From positions 904,501-968,500 of the forward strand of contig JAMWET010003560.1 in assembly GCA_024036415.1 (NCBI GenBank): DNA of 64,000 nucleotides, in the 5' to 3' direction. This document shows, in pieces, positions 22,509 through 33,699 of the stretch. The stretch comes from Prochilodus magdalenae. Lineage: Eukaryota > Chordata > Actinopteri > Characiformes > Prochilodontidae. The notes under the pieces are model-generated. The model saw nothing but the letters and a program-made list of their open reading frames with translations. It searched no databases and had not been told where the DNA came from. Position 1 is the first letter of the stretch, and each line of letters begins with the position of its first letter. The translations under genes and the position numbers were made by a program.

Positions 22509-25500
22509 AATACCGTAAGAGGTATGCATAGGTTCACTGGTGGTTTAGGAAAGTGAATAAGATGGCGATGTTTGTGTTGTAGACATGGTGACCCCTGGTT
22601 TTCATCACTGTAAAGAAATCAGAGACATGTATTTTCTTTATCCCAGCATTTAATCTGAAAACCCTTTTAACAACTTTGCTTACATCCCAGTGATTATATT
22701 ATGCTGCAGTTTGAAAAAGTCAGAGGATTTCTCCATTAATAAATACAGATCTAGAGATACGTCTGCAGTTGTGATTCCTTCTAGCACCAAACCTGATGCT
22801 CACCTAACAGACTGAAGAGAGAGAGGGCGAAGGACGGGCGCATGTTATTCGTCGGCCTCTGCGGCTCCAGTGAGATGAGATAACCTTTCACTCGGAGATG
22901 GAGATGTCACCCGCCGATGCTTAATTGCTTGGTTCGGGGGAAAAAAAATAAATTCAATTTCCTTAAAAGGTCAAGGCTTGAAATTTTCCATCATGAAACT
23001 CTTTTAATCATCTGGGTTAGATATGACGGCTAAATGACAACGACTTACGAAGCGACGTGTGTGAATGGGTGATAGGCCGAGCATAGGTATGCTGTATGCC
23101 TTGATAGAGAAACTCACAGCTGAATGAGTGTACGCTCCATAATTTACTTCATCTGCTTTAGTGCCTTCTAACACCCCACAAGCTAAACGCCAGGCTCTAT
23201 CAAAACAAAGCCATCCTTTCTCTTTGCATATCGCACCTCCCTAATTATAGGAAGCAGTACTCCAGCAGATTTAATGATTACACATGAGTGCTTAAGTTGA
23301 AAATATGACAAAATAGGCCGGCGGTTGAGTTATAACAAGCTGCTTCTGTTACAAGAATTGCTAAAAAGACTATTTTGGTTCCCTCTCTCTTTCATCTACC
23401 CACACTCCCTCTCTCTCTCTCTGTCTCTTACACACAGACAAAGTGGGACTTTCTGAATCAATATGCAATAGAACTGTGTGAGTTAAGCTGTGCTGAGGGA
23501 GATTGGCTCAATCTTTGTATCAAAAGCAAAGCTGAGCTCAAACGGCTTCCATCCCAAACCCAGATTCTGCACACTCAGCTTTTTCCTAGCCGTGCTTTTC
23601 AGTCTCCTGATCGGAGAGAGCTACAAGGGCCATCAGGGACCAAGGGAGGTCTACACCACCCCCCACAGCCCTCCACAGCAGAAGAGCTGTCTGGGACTGT
23701 GGGACTACAGACATTCTGTGGGGTTTACCACCCACAGTCAGCGTGGTGTCCTCCAGTGGAGGGCATGACCTCAATCTCTTCTGGATGGTGAAGTTCTTTA
23801 ATCACTAAATGACGCTGTCTTTAATCACCCATAACCTTTTGTATTTGTGACACTTAAAGGTTAGCAGTCATAAGGCTACACATACGCCTTTCAGAACTAA
23901 TGTTAACTTACACAGACCTTTATAAAGACCATAAGCCTCAGCTGTCATAACAGTTGCTGAAGTCAAGTGACATCAACATTGACAAATGTAGCCGTAACTG
24001 ATGATTGAATAAGGCTTCGTGAATGCTCATGTAGATTCATGGCAGTTGATATGAAAGCTGCTACTGGTCACAAGAATGCATAACTAAGCTTCTCCATTGT
24101 GACTAATATAATGGCTGTGGCTTGGCCAGTTTCAGCCCACCTATGTAATTCAGCCCCTTCATCCCAAATGAATGTACATTACTAGTTTAGGACATCCATA
24201 GCTGGTTTTCATTCACTCTACTTTATTGTCATGCCGTTGTCTCTCCAAATTCACAATACACTGTGATAGCAGGGCGTGACCTGGTGGAGGCGGTGCCTTT
24301 TCCATGCTACCAGATATTTAGTAACATAACAATAAAAATGTGGCGAGTCAAACCTGAAGGAACGTCTCTGGCTTTACTCTTTCTGCAAAATAACATAGGT
24401 TAGGTGAAAAGCACACTAAAATAAACATTACACTGATTCAAATCTATAGTACACAAAGTGAAACAATACACTGAGTGGTTACAGAGTGAGGATACGCACC
24501 TACAATACAGATTTAAGGAATTATGGTCAGTATAGCTGCCAATCCAGTTTTTACTTTAGCTAGCTAGCAAATGAGTCACAACTTCATTTTATTGTGAACT
24601 ACATGCTAATGTGGATGGGGCCACATCGAGAAAAGATATGGCACTGCTGGCATGAGCTATGTAACAATCATATATGGTTTAAACAGGATCTAACAGGTTT
24701 TAGGGAATGCATATATGAAGTTCAAATCTATTATGGTGTAGTAAACTATTTGTATCCGTAGACATATTTCGGAAATGATGGTTAACAAAAAGAAGTACCT
24801 AAGTAATGCAATGAAGGTTAGAATAATAATCCAGAAATCATAAATTTAAACCCTATCAGTTACAAAGCTAGTCAAAAAGAAGGAAGCGTCAAAAAAAAGT
24901 TCTGCTCCTTGGGCCTGGTAGCATGATAAACTGTGGAAGTCCTACCCAAAAGCAGGTTTTTGTAAAGGGTTGAGGCTGGGTTTTGGCAACCATCTAGCCC
25001 TCTTCTGGGCCATTGTCTCATGCGGTACATGTAGGTGCAAGAACTGTAAATTCTTTAAATGATGAGTGTGCTTAAGCATGACGAGAGTGCAGGATTATAA
25101 GATGGTGATATGGTGACGAACCTAAGAGTGCAAGAAGTGGTCTGTGCTGGATATTACCAGGTCTGGCCTGGAGAACAGAGCATGTCTGCTTATGGAGAAA
25201 ATCCCTGGGGCAAAAAGTGTCCAAAGCAACAATGCTTCCACACAATCAGTCCTGAACCCATCTGAAACACCTGCTCTCTACCTTCACCTGCACTCAGGCA
25301 TTGGCCTTCTCTGTAACTTCCCCCCACCCTTCCCGTGCACTCACACACACAAAAGCACATCTCCTTTTTTGTATCCTCTCTCTCCTTCAGACAGCCTCTG
25401 CCCCAGCGGCTGCATGCACCCTCATAATCTGATGAGAGGGCTTCTGGAGAGCAGGAGCAGAGAGGAAATCCTTTCATTTTGTCTCCACTCCATATCATCA

Positions 25501-25953
25501 AAGAGCAGTATAATGTTGAAGTGGTGGAAATGCGTTGATAAAATGGAGGCTTAACCTTCCGGATGCAAGTCAGCGGTTCGCTTCACACTGGGGGAGATCC
25601 AGCAAATTAACCCAACACAGCACAGCTCCTGCTATTGATTTTAACACAGGGGTCCGCATGCTGTTCTCAAAATGACACCAAAGAGAAGTGAGTTCAACAG
25701 AGCACTCTTTTTGGCACATGCACTTCTCACTGCTGTAGCTGATTAACAAATGTAATTATTTATGCAATGAACGAGCCAATGACTATTGCATATGGCTGAA
25801 TATCCACTGCAGGTTAAAAGTCCGAAATCACTTGCTACATTGTGGTGTCAGAGTAGAATAAGGCATGGGTAACATGGTGCTTTAGGCAACCAACCTCTCT
25901 GTATTGTTTACGCAGTTTGCACTACATCTTTAAAACATACGTATATAAGATAT
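22509..25953. other. intergenic; candidate conserved blocks and one open region
   Basis: The block 22800-23340 has balanced composition and no repeat likeness. At 23490-23791 the sequence is open in several frames and GC-richer, with a CTTTTTCCTAG acceptor-like site at 23580-23590, but no protein family is recognised. A TC run lies near 23404-23430. The text around 24290-24380, with AACAATAAAAATG, could be a decayed LTR end. The frame 25144-25554 (136 codons) overlaps an opposite-strand frame and looks like chance. Confidence 0.45.
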
Positions 25954-26113
25954 AAACTGTATAACCAAAAGTATGTAGCCATCCTTCCTCATTTTTAGGT
26001 TATTTTAACTACCCATTTTATAAAGTCAAGCAAAAGCCTTTCTATCTCCATAAACATTAACTAGCAGTAGAATGGATCATATAGGGGAGCAGTGATTTAG
26101 ACATTTTGGCATC

Positions 26114-26604
26114 TGTCAGGTGCAAAGAACTTGGAGCAACGCAGGCAGAGCTAAAAGTCAGAGAAGCTTTATTGAACAGACCGAAACAAGATAGTCAGGT
26201 AAACAACAGACAGAATTAGAGGGAGATAACTAGAGAATAGTCAAGAGGGTCAAAAACCAGTGACACAATTAAACAGGCTACCAAGCCCAAGGGGGAATTC
26301 AAAGAGGGAGAATCGAGAACAAAGCAAAGTCAGAACCAGTAAGCAAGTAAACAGATCAAGGAAACGCTCTGTAATGCAACCAGGGTTGGCAAAACTTTGC
26401 AGTGAGTGTGGGTGTGTGTAGGGGGAGTTTATAAACAGACTGGGTGATTGGAGACATGTGGAATCAATACATCAATACTCTGGCGAACTAGACCGGAAGT
26501 GATTGCTTGAGCCGGGATATATGAGTGTGACATCATCGGGTGATGCACTCTGGGAAGTGGAGTTCGGGAGAGCAGTGGAGTCAGGGAAACCCAGAAAGGT
26601 GACA
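26114..26604 (-). mobile_element. solo LTR nested in a Tc1 copy
   Basis: Exact 5-bp duplications GCATC lie at 26109-26113 and 26605-26609. On the minus strand the 491-bp insert starts TGTCACCTTTCTGG and ends GCACCTGACA. It has a TTTATAAA TATA-like box (26428-26435) and an AATAAA signal (complement of 26168-26173) in proper order. TGATGCACTCTGGGAAGTGG at 26541-26560 resembles, on the minus strand, a ZNF143/Staf-type site. No internal genes are present. The frame 26429-26626 (minus) is incidental. Confidence 0.85.
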
Positions 26605-26887
26605 GCATCATATGACAGAACGCCAAGCATCAACTAAAATGGTGTAAAGCATGACACCACTGGAGCAGTGGAAATAAGCTTACCAGAATGATGAATCATG
26701 CTTTAAAGTTGGGCAGTCTGGTGGACAAATTAGTTTGGTGAAGAACACTACCAAGCAAAATGCATAGTGTCAACAGTGAAGTTTGGTGGAGGAGGAATAA
26801 TGGTCTGGGGCAGTTGTCATGGGTTAGAGTTCAGCTCATTAGTTTCAGTGAAGGGTCATTCAGTGTAAAGATCAGGCCATGGTATGA

Positions 26888-27277
26888 TGTATGCAGATGA
26901 GGCTACAAAAGGTTTATTACCAAATCACAATACCAAGTGGCATGAAGTAAAAAAACAAGTAATGGGGAGATTTAAAGGCAAACATACACAAAAGGGAGAT
27001 TCAAAATCCAGGTCCACAGTCAAACAGAAGGCCAGAAGATCACAATGAGAAGAGACAGACTTGGTATGTAGTGAATATACAGATACGATACTGTGCAAAG
27101 GGCGAGACAAAGCAAACATCTTAAATAGGCCAAAAAACAGGTGACACAAATCAGTAATCAGGTGAGGTCGGGCTGGGATAGGTTGCTGGCTGCCTACTGG
27201 AGGTCACATGCTCACCCAGGCTATCCTGGGAGTCTCCAGAGGCTAGGCTTATAACTGGTCCAGAGGGATGTGCAACA
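26888..27277 (-). mobile_element. LTR-like insert nested in a Tc1 copy
   Basis: The Tc1 text stops after CAGTGAAGGGTCATTCAGTG and resumes at ACATTTAGACAATTC. The insert, on the minus strand, carries a GCCTATTTAAG TATA-like segment (complement of about 27119-27130) and AATAAA (complement of 26913-26918). It plausibly ends CATCTGCATACA, with a start near TGTTGCACATCC. No clean target duplication could be matched, so the edges are approximate. The layout matches the LTR at 26114-26604, but the sequences are not close copies. Confidence 0.65.
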
Positions 27278-27294
27278 TTTAGACAATTCTTATT

Positions 27295-27504
27295 TTGGGG
27301 CCCAAGTTTCAAGGCCTTTTCCTCTTCCAGCATGACTGGCACCAAGTGAGCTCCATAAAGATTTGGTTTAAAGAGTTTAGTGTGAAGGAACTCCAGAGCC
27401 CTGATCACAACCCCACCGAACACCTTTGGGATGAATTGGAAAATCAATTCCAAGGACTTATCAGTGTCCAACATCAGTGCCTGATCTCACAAATGCTCTT
27501 TTGA
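27295..27504 (+). pseudogene. Tc1-type transposase C-terminal remnant
   Basis: The frame reads FQHDWHQVSSIKIWF and later HNPTEHLWDELENQF. This is the end of the Tc1 catalytic domain, with the second Asp (in FQHD) and the final Glu (in NPTEHLWDEL, Glu codon 27418-27420). Functional Tc1 enzymes keep 34 residues between these two acids; here only 27 remain, so about seven are deleted. Translation also starts only after an LTR insertion upstream. It cannot be active. Confidence 0.8.
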
Positions 27505-27685
27505 CTGAATGGGTACAAATTCCCACAGACACACTCCAAAAACTTCCCAAAAGCCTTCCCAGCGAGGCTCAGGCTGTTAAAGCTGTAAAGAGGGGACCAA
27601 ATCTATATGAGATGCTCGGTGTTGCGGTAGGCTGAACATACTGATAAAGGATCAGAACTGATTCCCTGTAATTATACCCACCTTC

Positions 27686-28430
27686 CCTTTTATCAGCTCC
27701 AATTACCATATATGTGCACTTTCCATTATTACGGACTGTACATCGTTTTCCCTGCATACTTTGTTAGTCCCATTCTATCCTGTTCCTCAATGGTCAGGAC
27801 CCCGACAGGGCAGGTATTATTTGGGTGGTGGATCATTCTCAGCACTGTATTAACACTGATGTGGTGGCGGTGGTGTCTTAGTGTGTGTTGTGCTGGTGTA
27901 AGTGGATCAGATACAGCAGTGCTGCTTGACTTTTAAATACTGTCTCCACTCACTGTCCACTCTGTTAGACACTCCTACCTTGCTGGTCCACCTTGTAGAT
28001 GTACAGTCTGAGACGATAGCTCATCTGCTACAGCACAGTTTGTGTTTGTTATCCTGTAGTCCTTCATAAGACATTGCTCACAAGATGATGATAGCTGGAT
28101 AGCTTTGGTTGGTGGACCATTCTCAGTCCAGCAGTGGCACTAAGGTGTCCAACAGCATTGCCATGTCTGATCCACTCACGCCAGCACAACATACACTAAC
28201 ACACCACCACCATGTCAGTGTCACTGTAGTGCTGATAGTGATCCACAACAGTACCTGCTTTGTGGTGGTCCTGTGGGGTCTTAACCATTAATGAACAGAG
28301 TGAAGATGGGTAAGAAAGCATGCAGAGAAACACTCTACACTACAGTCTGTAATTGCAGAACTACAAAGTGCACCTAAATGGTAAGTGGAGCTGATAATAT
28401 AGACAATTAGTTGATGCAAGGAGGTGCTAA
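27686..28430. mobile_element. foldback (long inverted repeat) element, near complete
   Basis: The left arm starts TATCAGCTCC at 27691 and the right arm ends GGAGCTGATA at 28396, exact reverse complements. Moving inward, the arms keep pairing imperfectly: TGTGCACTTTCC with CAAAGTGCAC, GGTGGATCATTCTCAGCACT with AGTGCTGATAGTGATCCA, and GTGTGTTGTGCTGG with CCAGCACAACATAC. Each arm is roughly 250-300 bp. The middle contains GTTGGTGGACCATTCTCAGT. It encodes nothing recognisable. Copies also lie at 9401-9923 and 50264-51440. Confidence 0.85.
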
Positions 28431-29165
28431 TAAATTGATTGATGAATCTATGTACAGATGTAAATGAGAGGGTTCTCCTGACATCATTGAAACTGTGAAT
28501 TAATAATGGGCTGTTTTTGCAGCTTAGTTTATATGTATTACTTATGAACTGGGGGGAAATAATCCATTTTGAAACTTTAACAAAATCCACCTTCTATACG
28601 ATACTCTTATTTCTAGAAGAATAGGGAAAATATTTTTCATGATATGGAAAATATGGAACGTCCTCTGCCACATTTCAGAGCATACTGAGCTCTGCAAGTT
28701 GACAAGTTTGTAGAAAAACAACTGGCTCCACATGAGGGGGGTGCTTGTGTGCCACCTACTTGTGATGGTTTATGTGCCTTGGAATGCCTTGCAAGCGCAA
28801 GTTGACAAGTTATGGCTCAACTTTAAGAATTGAACTCAGTTCAGTTCCAAATGGTAGATATGATCTGTTTCATACACCGAAAGCGTGTAGCCAACTGAAT
28901 CAAACATGAGGTCAGGCTGGCTTGTCTAGAGTAGTGCTTCAGCAGCCCTTATAAGCTCGTCATTCAGAAGAAGCCTCTGGGCTCTAATTGTCCTATAAGC
29001 AACAACGCGGAAATCAAAAAAGCCTTTGAAGATAAAGCAAAGTCATTATGTGAACAGCAGAGAACAAATCATTATCAGAAAAAGGCATGCAGTCATGAGT
29101 GCTCGACGAGAGGCTGGGTGAGGGTGAGAAAATAAAGATAAGTCAAGTTACTGGGGCGTTTTTCA

Positions 29166-29203
<38 letters not shown>

Positions 29204-30159
29204 GTCAAGTACCAAATGAGACTGCAGAAAGAGGTGATAAAAGAACTAAGGAATGGTGTCCTGGGACAAAAGGAGAAAGTGCTGATGCTGGTTTAATTAG
29301 AAAGGTCTTCATAGCATTGGGTTCGTTCTATTCATCTGGCTGCTTTTCCTTACACTGTCCTTTATGTTAACAGCTAAGACGCAGTGAGTGACTCTTTCAT
29401 CTTTTAAAAAGCACAGGACACACAGAAAATGACAACAGTTCCATTAAAGATGAAGCTCTGCTGGTCAGCCACGCATGTAATTAATTATCTCATGCTCATT
29501 AATAAAACGTACAAATGGCTGCAGTCTCCAAATGCACGTCATCGTTTTTTTTCTGATTAACTTACGTTTGCCAATGTCACCGTCATATATCGACAGTAAA
29601 GTATCAAAGAATTCGGCAAAGCAAACTTTTACCTGCTAGAAATACTGATATAAATATGAAACTGATATCTAGGGTGCATGTACACAGCAGTTCACACTGG
29701 TGGCCTGTTTGTATTAACACTACTAGAATCATGTCTGTCTCCTGAATCAAGTCTGCTATTTTGGGTAATTCACTATGAAGTGAAACATTACAGGATCTCA
29801 AATGTTTGATACCTTGAAAGACTCAGAGTGCATGAGGCTCAGTTGGAAGTGAACAAGAGCAGACTCAGGCTGCCCTAGAGGCACTAGTGTGGTAACTTGA
29901 GGGCATTTTGATTAAACTGCAGGTGGGCCACCCAGAGAATTTACACAAGGAGAGCAGGAGAGCTGACTGAACTATTGAGGCTTTCATCTGATGACTGCAT
30001 TTATGACCTCAACCCTTTACCTATGTGTCGACCCTGGCTTGGTCAATGGATATTTTACCAATAATAAAAGCCTTGGAAATGAGCTATGACTTCAGAAACT
30101 GTCCAGTATGTAACGTTTACATAATACTTTCAATTACGATATACATTATTCCAGACACC
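28431..30159. other. intergenic, no gene recognised
   Basis: It holds a CT microsatellite (29170-29202) and otherwise unique-looking sequence. The open frames are short and match nothing. Confidence 0.55.
29170..29202. repeat. (CT)n microsatellite
   Basis: About 14 CT units with a CTTT interruption at the left edge. Confidence 0.95.
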
Positions 30160-30740
30160 TACCTCGTGCTTCACTCGCTTTCCACTTTATTAGAAACCCC
30201 ATACCTTAAGCTTTACTCCCTGGCTATGTTGTCAGAAACACCTACCCTGTGTTTCACTCCCTGGCCATTTTATTAGAAACACCCACCTTGTGCTTCACTC
30301 CCTGGCAACTTTATTAAAAACACCCACCTTGTGCTTCACTCCCTGGCCATTTTATTAGAAACACCCAACTTGTGCCTCACTCCCTGGCCATTTTATTAGA
30401 AACACCCACCTTGTTTTTCACTCCCTGGCCATTTTATTAGAAACACCCACCTTGTTTTTCACTCCCTGGCCATTTTATCCGAAACACCCACCTTGTTTTT
30501 CACTCCCTGGTCATTTTATTAGAAACACCCACCTTGTGCTTCACTCCCTGGCCATTTTATTAGAAACACGCACCTTGTGCTTCACTCCCTGGCCATTTTA
30601 TTAGAAACACCCACCTTGTTTTTCACTCCCTGGCCATTTTATTAGAAACACCCACCTTGTGCTTCACTCCCTGGCCATTTTATCCGAAACACCCACCTTG
30701 TGCTTCACTCCCTGGCAACTTTATAAGAATCTATTACACT
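30160..30740. repeat. 41-bp minisatellite
   Basis: About 14 units of a 41-base repeat with the core CACTCCCTGGCCATTTTATT and AGAAACACCCACCTTGTGCT. Unit starts at 30255, 30296, 30337, 30378 and 30419 are exactly 41 apart. Variants alternate TGCTT with TTTTT, and two units carry ATCCG for ATTAG. Degraded single monomers (CACTTTATTAGAAACA) continue to about 31470. The open frame 30025-30276 runs into the array by chance. Confidence 0.95.
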
Positions 30741-31470
30741 GGGTGTTACTCACAGTTCACTTCAACAGGAACTGTTTATTTTATTAGAAACACCTACCTT
30801 GTATGTTGATTAACTGAACACTTTATTAGAAACATAGAGCTTGTACTTCCACAGACTGACCATTTAAATAGAAACCACCACTCATTGCCACTTTATTAGA
30901 AACATCTACACTGTTGGTGTAGCTCAGCGGATAACACCAATACTTGCCAGGGATCCATCACTGCATGTGGGAGACTGGGGTTTGAATCCTGGTCTGGGTG
31001 ACTATGCTGTGCTACACCAATAAGAGTAGGCAAGACACTCCTAATACTACATTGGCCCACCTGTAATATGATTAACCTTGTAAGTCGCTCTGGATAAGAG
31101 CATCAGCTAAATGCCATAAATGTAAATCTACGCTGTATGTCCAATAACTGGCCACTTTATTAGAAACACCTACCTTGTGCTTCACTCACTGGTTGCATCC
31201 ATAGAGATGGTCCAGGGATTTTGCAGTTTTACCAATCATTCAATCCCTGGAAATTTACTTTGACTCGCTAAACTGTCTTCCATGGATATGCATTCACTGG
31301 CCGCTTTATTCGAAACAACTACATTGTGCTTCCTCTCACTGTCCACTTTATTCCACCCTCTACCTTCCACTCACTTCCATTCATTCACTGCCACCTGCCT
31401 TGTCCTTCCACTCACTGGCCACTTTACTAGAAACCCCCACATTGTATTGCCACTCACCAGCCATTTAGCC
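30741..31470. repeat. decayed monomers flanking the 41-bp array
   Basis: Single or broken units such as TTTATTAGAAACACCTACCT, CACTTTATTAGAAACAT and CACTGGCCGCTTTATTCGAA recur at irregular spacing, with the SINE at 30914-31127 in their midst. They look like the ancestral, diverged part of the array. Confidence 0.75.
30914..31127 (+). mobile_element. tRNA-derived SINE with target duplication
   Basis: 214 bp, opening TTGGTGTAGCTCAGCGG (A box TAGCTCAGCGG). The B box GGTTTGAATCC lies about 60 bp on, and then comes a body shared with 54294-54506. The end is GTAAGTCGCTCTGGATAAGA followed by TAAATGCCATAAATGTAAAT. Flanks CTACACTG (30906-30913) and CTACGCTG (31128-31135) are an 8-bp target duplication with one change. 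RNA polymerase III would read the head; the tail is the kind recognised by a partner LINE reverse transcriptase. Confidence 0.9.
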
Positions 31471-33515
31471 CACAAAATGGCATATATATAAAAAAAGCAC
31501 AACAGTGCACATATTAGGGTGATGGAGATTTATTATTAGAAGCACCTACCAGACAGAAGCAGTTCTGTTGGGTTTGAGGATGGCTAACATAAACTGAGCA
31601 TGGATAAAGGGCCTGCAGTCATAAGGTTACGCTCTGGTCGGCTTGTGTACTACATATACATGAAAAGCTCTGAGTACTGCTCCACCAGATACAACATGCA
31701 GCATAGCGAATTCAAAGCAAAAAGTCTTCTATCAATACAAGTTTATATTCCGTCGTTCTGGAATAAGTTTTTGCCCCTTCGTTTCATCACACAGTCCGAC
31801 AGATCTGGGGGAAAAGATGAAGAAAGCAAAAAAGTTCCGGCAGACCATCTCCTCCACTAACAATATACTGAAAGCAATAGGCTGTTCTGTAATGAGGGAC
31901 TGTATTTATAACCACTGCATGCTTTCTGAACCTTATTGTCAGCGGTCTAAGGTGTGTGCTCGAGTCGTCCACACCCCACACTGCTGATTCCTCTCCTCTT
32001 TGTGTGCGAGTGGGTTGCGGGCAAGGGAGAACAGCTCGCCTAGTGTCATATTTCATTCTGACGAGGCTTTGATCAAGAGAGCCGGCGCTCCGAAGCTTTC
32101 TGACAGCGATCCCTGGTGGAGGGCGAACAAGGCTGCTGCAGCAGGAGAGGTGTGAGACATTGCAGGCTGAAAAAAGCTGAAGACACATAGCTGGAGAAGG
32201 TCAGGAGAAACGACGGCCTGTTTAACACCAGCGTCCAGAACGGGATCAGTAATAGAAACCCATATGAACTCGACTTGCTGCTGATTATAACTGTCTGATA
32301 ATTATGCAAAAAGCGTTTTCCTTATTGCATTGAAAACATAAGCAGACTCAGCAGGGATTAAATTATGAGGATGGGCTGCTCACCCTAGCCAAATACTTAT
32401 ACAGGCCAAGCACATTTAAATGCTTGAGTCTTGATGAAATTAGCGCTTCTGTAAATGGACGATGCTGAATGCAAAGGGCAGCACAAAATATACATACCCA
32501 CAGTGTGTAATCTAAATATGCAGGGTATTTACAAGAGATTTTACTTTTCTTATTAATGCACTGGAAAAGTCGCCCCATAGTGTTCTGCTGTACTGTAAAA
32601 CCCTGTATTAGTATAATGAGTTGAGTTGAGTTACAGGCTATTAATATTTTCTATTGTTAGTAATAATAACTATCTTAGAATGCAGAGAATGGATTTCTCA
32701 GAAATGACTCGTCAGACGACAAGGGCAACAAGCTCTCAGCTTTAGCCAGCAAGGTCTCTACCTTCCTATCAAATGCCACTCCTCAGTCTGAGATCTTTTC
32801 TCTGGTGCCCACGTTACTAATAAAGACAGAATAGTTGATTTGTGTACAATGTGACCGGCGGAAGAATTACAAAATACTTTTGGGACACTCTGTAAAATGA
32901 CCTCTAGCATTTACAGAAATAAAGACCAGCTGCAATATGAGTATAAATGTACATGTGCTCTGTTTTTGGAATTGCATATTAAGCAGCTTTTGCACATTGC
33001 ACACATCACAACACCAGCATGTGTGCAGATATCCTTATAGGTTCTTGTGTGAAGTCTATTTTATTGATATAAGCTGCACACATGATGACAAAGAAACACA
33101 TCCGTGATCTTCCTTTACCCGAAACACTGCCTCAGCCGTGTCACCAGCAGAACTATGTGATCTTCCAGCCGTGTCTCCAGCTGCTCTGCTGAACAGCACG
33201 GTAACTAATGAAAAGGGGTAAATTCATCCCTGACTGCTCCTGTGACATCTCTCCAGCATAATGAGCAAACTGCGCAGTGAAAAGCTCGCACAGCTCAGCC
33301 TTTCACAAAACTGTAAGATCCACGAGTGGAGTCACACATTTGCTCACATGTATTGCATATCTGTCAATTACCTACATATAATGGTATTAAATACTGTATT
33401 ATGTATTATGCATTATCTCCCATATGTATTATCTTTATATATAGTTCATAAAGTCGTATGCAAACGTGGATTTTCTAAGTGATACTAAGTTATTGTATCC
33501 ACTAAACATTCATAA
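31471..33515. other. intergenic; unique-looking block near 31880-32120
   Basis: No gene is recognised. The region 31880-32120 is GC-richer and repeat-free; a minus-strand frame (31787-32188, 133 codons) crosses it but shows no domain and no family likeness. The rest is AT-rich. Confidence 0.45.
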
Positions 33516-33690
33516 CGGTGTTATTTAGCTTTTGGGTCAGGCTTCAGTTTACTAAAGCATGTCGATGTATGGTAGCCGAAGGCTGGTAGTAGCAACTTCC
33601 CTACAATTATTTCCATGCAGTGTGCAAAATACACCCTGGTTTCAGGGGTCTCATGGTGCCTGGCTCACCATAGCGGCAGTGATGTTAACT
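33516..33690. repeat. duplicated block of unknown type (copy 1)
   Basis: GGTCAGGCTTCAGTTTACTA, AAAGCATGTCGATGTATGGT, AGCAACTTCCCTA and a CAAAATACACCCTGGT segment recur in order at 35190-35350. The unit ends near GATGTTAACTTCA. Both copies lie within a few hundred bases upstream of a family A Tc1 copy. No ends typical of a transposon were found. Confidence 0.75.
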
Positions 33691-33699
33691 TCAGATTTA

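Larger units (their letters stand above)
25954..27614 (+). mobile_element. Tc1-like transposon (family B) with two nested insertions
   Basis: The left end has the family phrase CAAAAGTATGTAGCCATCC. The transposase region then reads in order: CGCCAAGCATCAACTAAAAT, GGTGTAAAGCATGACACCAC, GTTTGGTGGAGGAGGAATAA, GGTCTGGGGCAG and CACCTTTGGGATGAATTGG. It is broken by an LTR at 26114-26604 (GCATC duplications) and by a second LTR-like insert at about 26888-27277. Removing both inserts leaves a roughly 0.8-kb remnant. The right terminus is lost at about 27614. It is clearly dead. Confidence 0.85.

Noticed and set aside
25144..25554. 136-codon plus frame
   Set aside because: Overlaps a 103-codon minus frame, contains pyrimidine-rich low-complexity text and shows no recognisable domain.
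30160..30740. CRISPR-like regular spacing
   Set aside because: The 41-bp units are direct tandem copies without unique spacers, and the genome is animal; it is a minisatellite.
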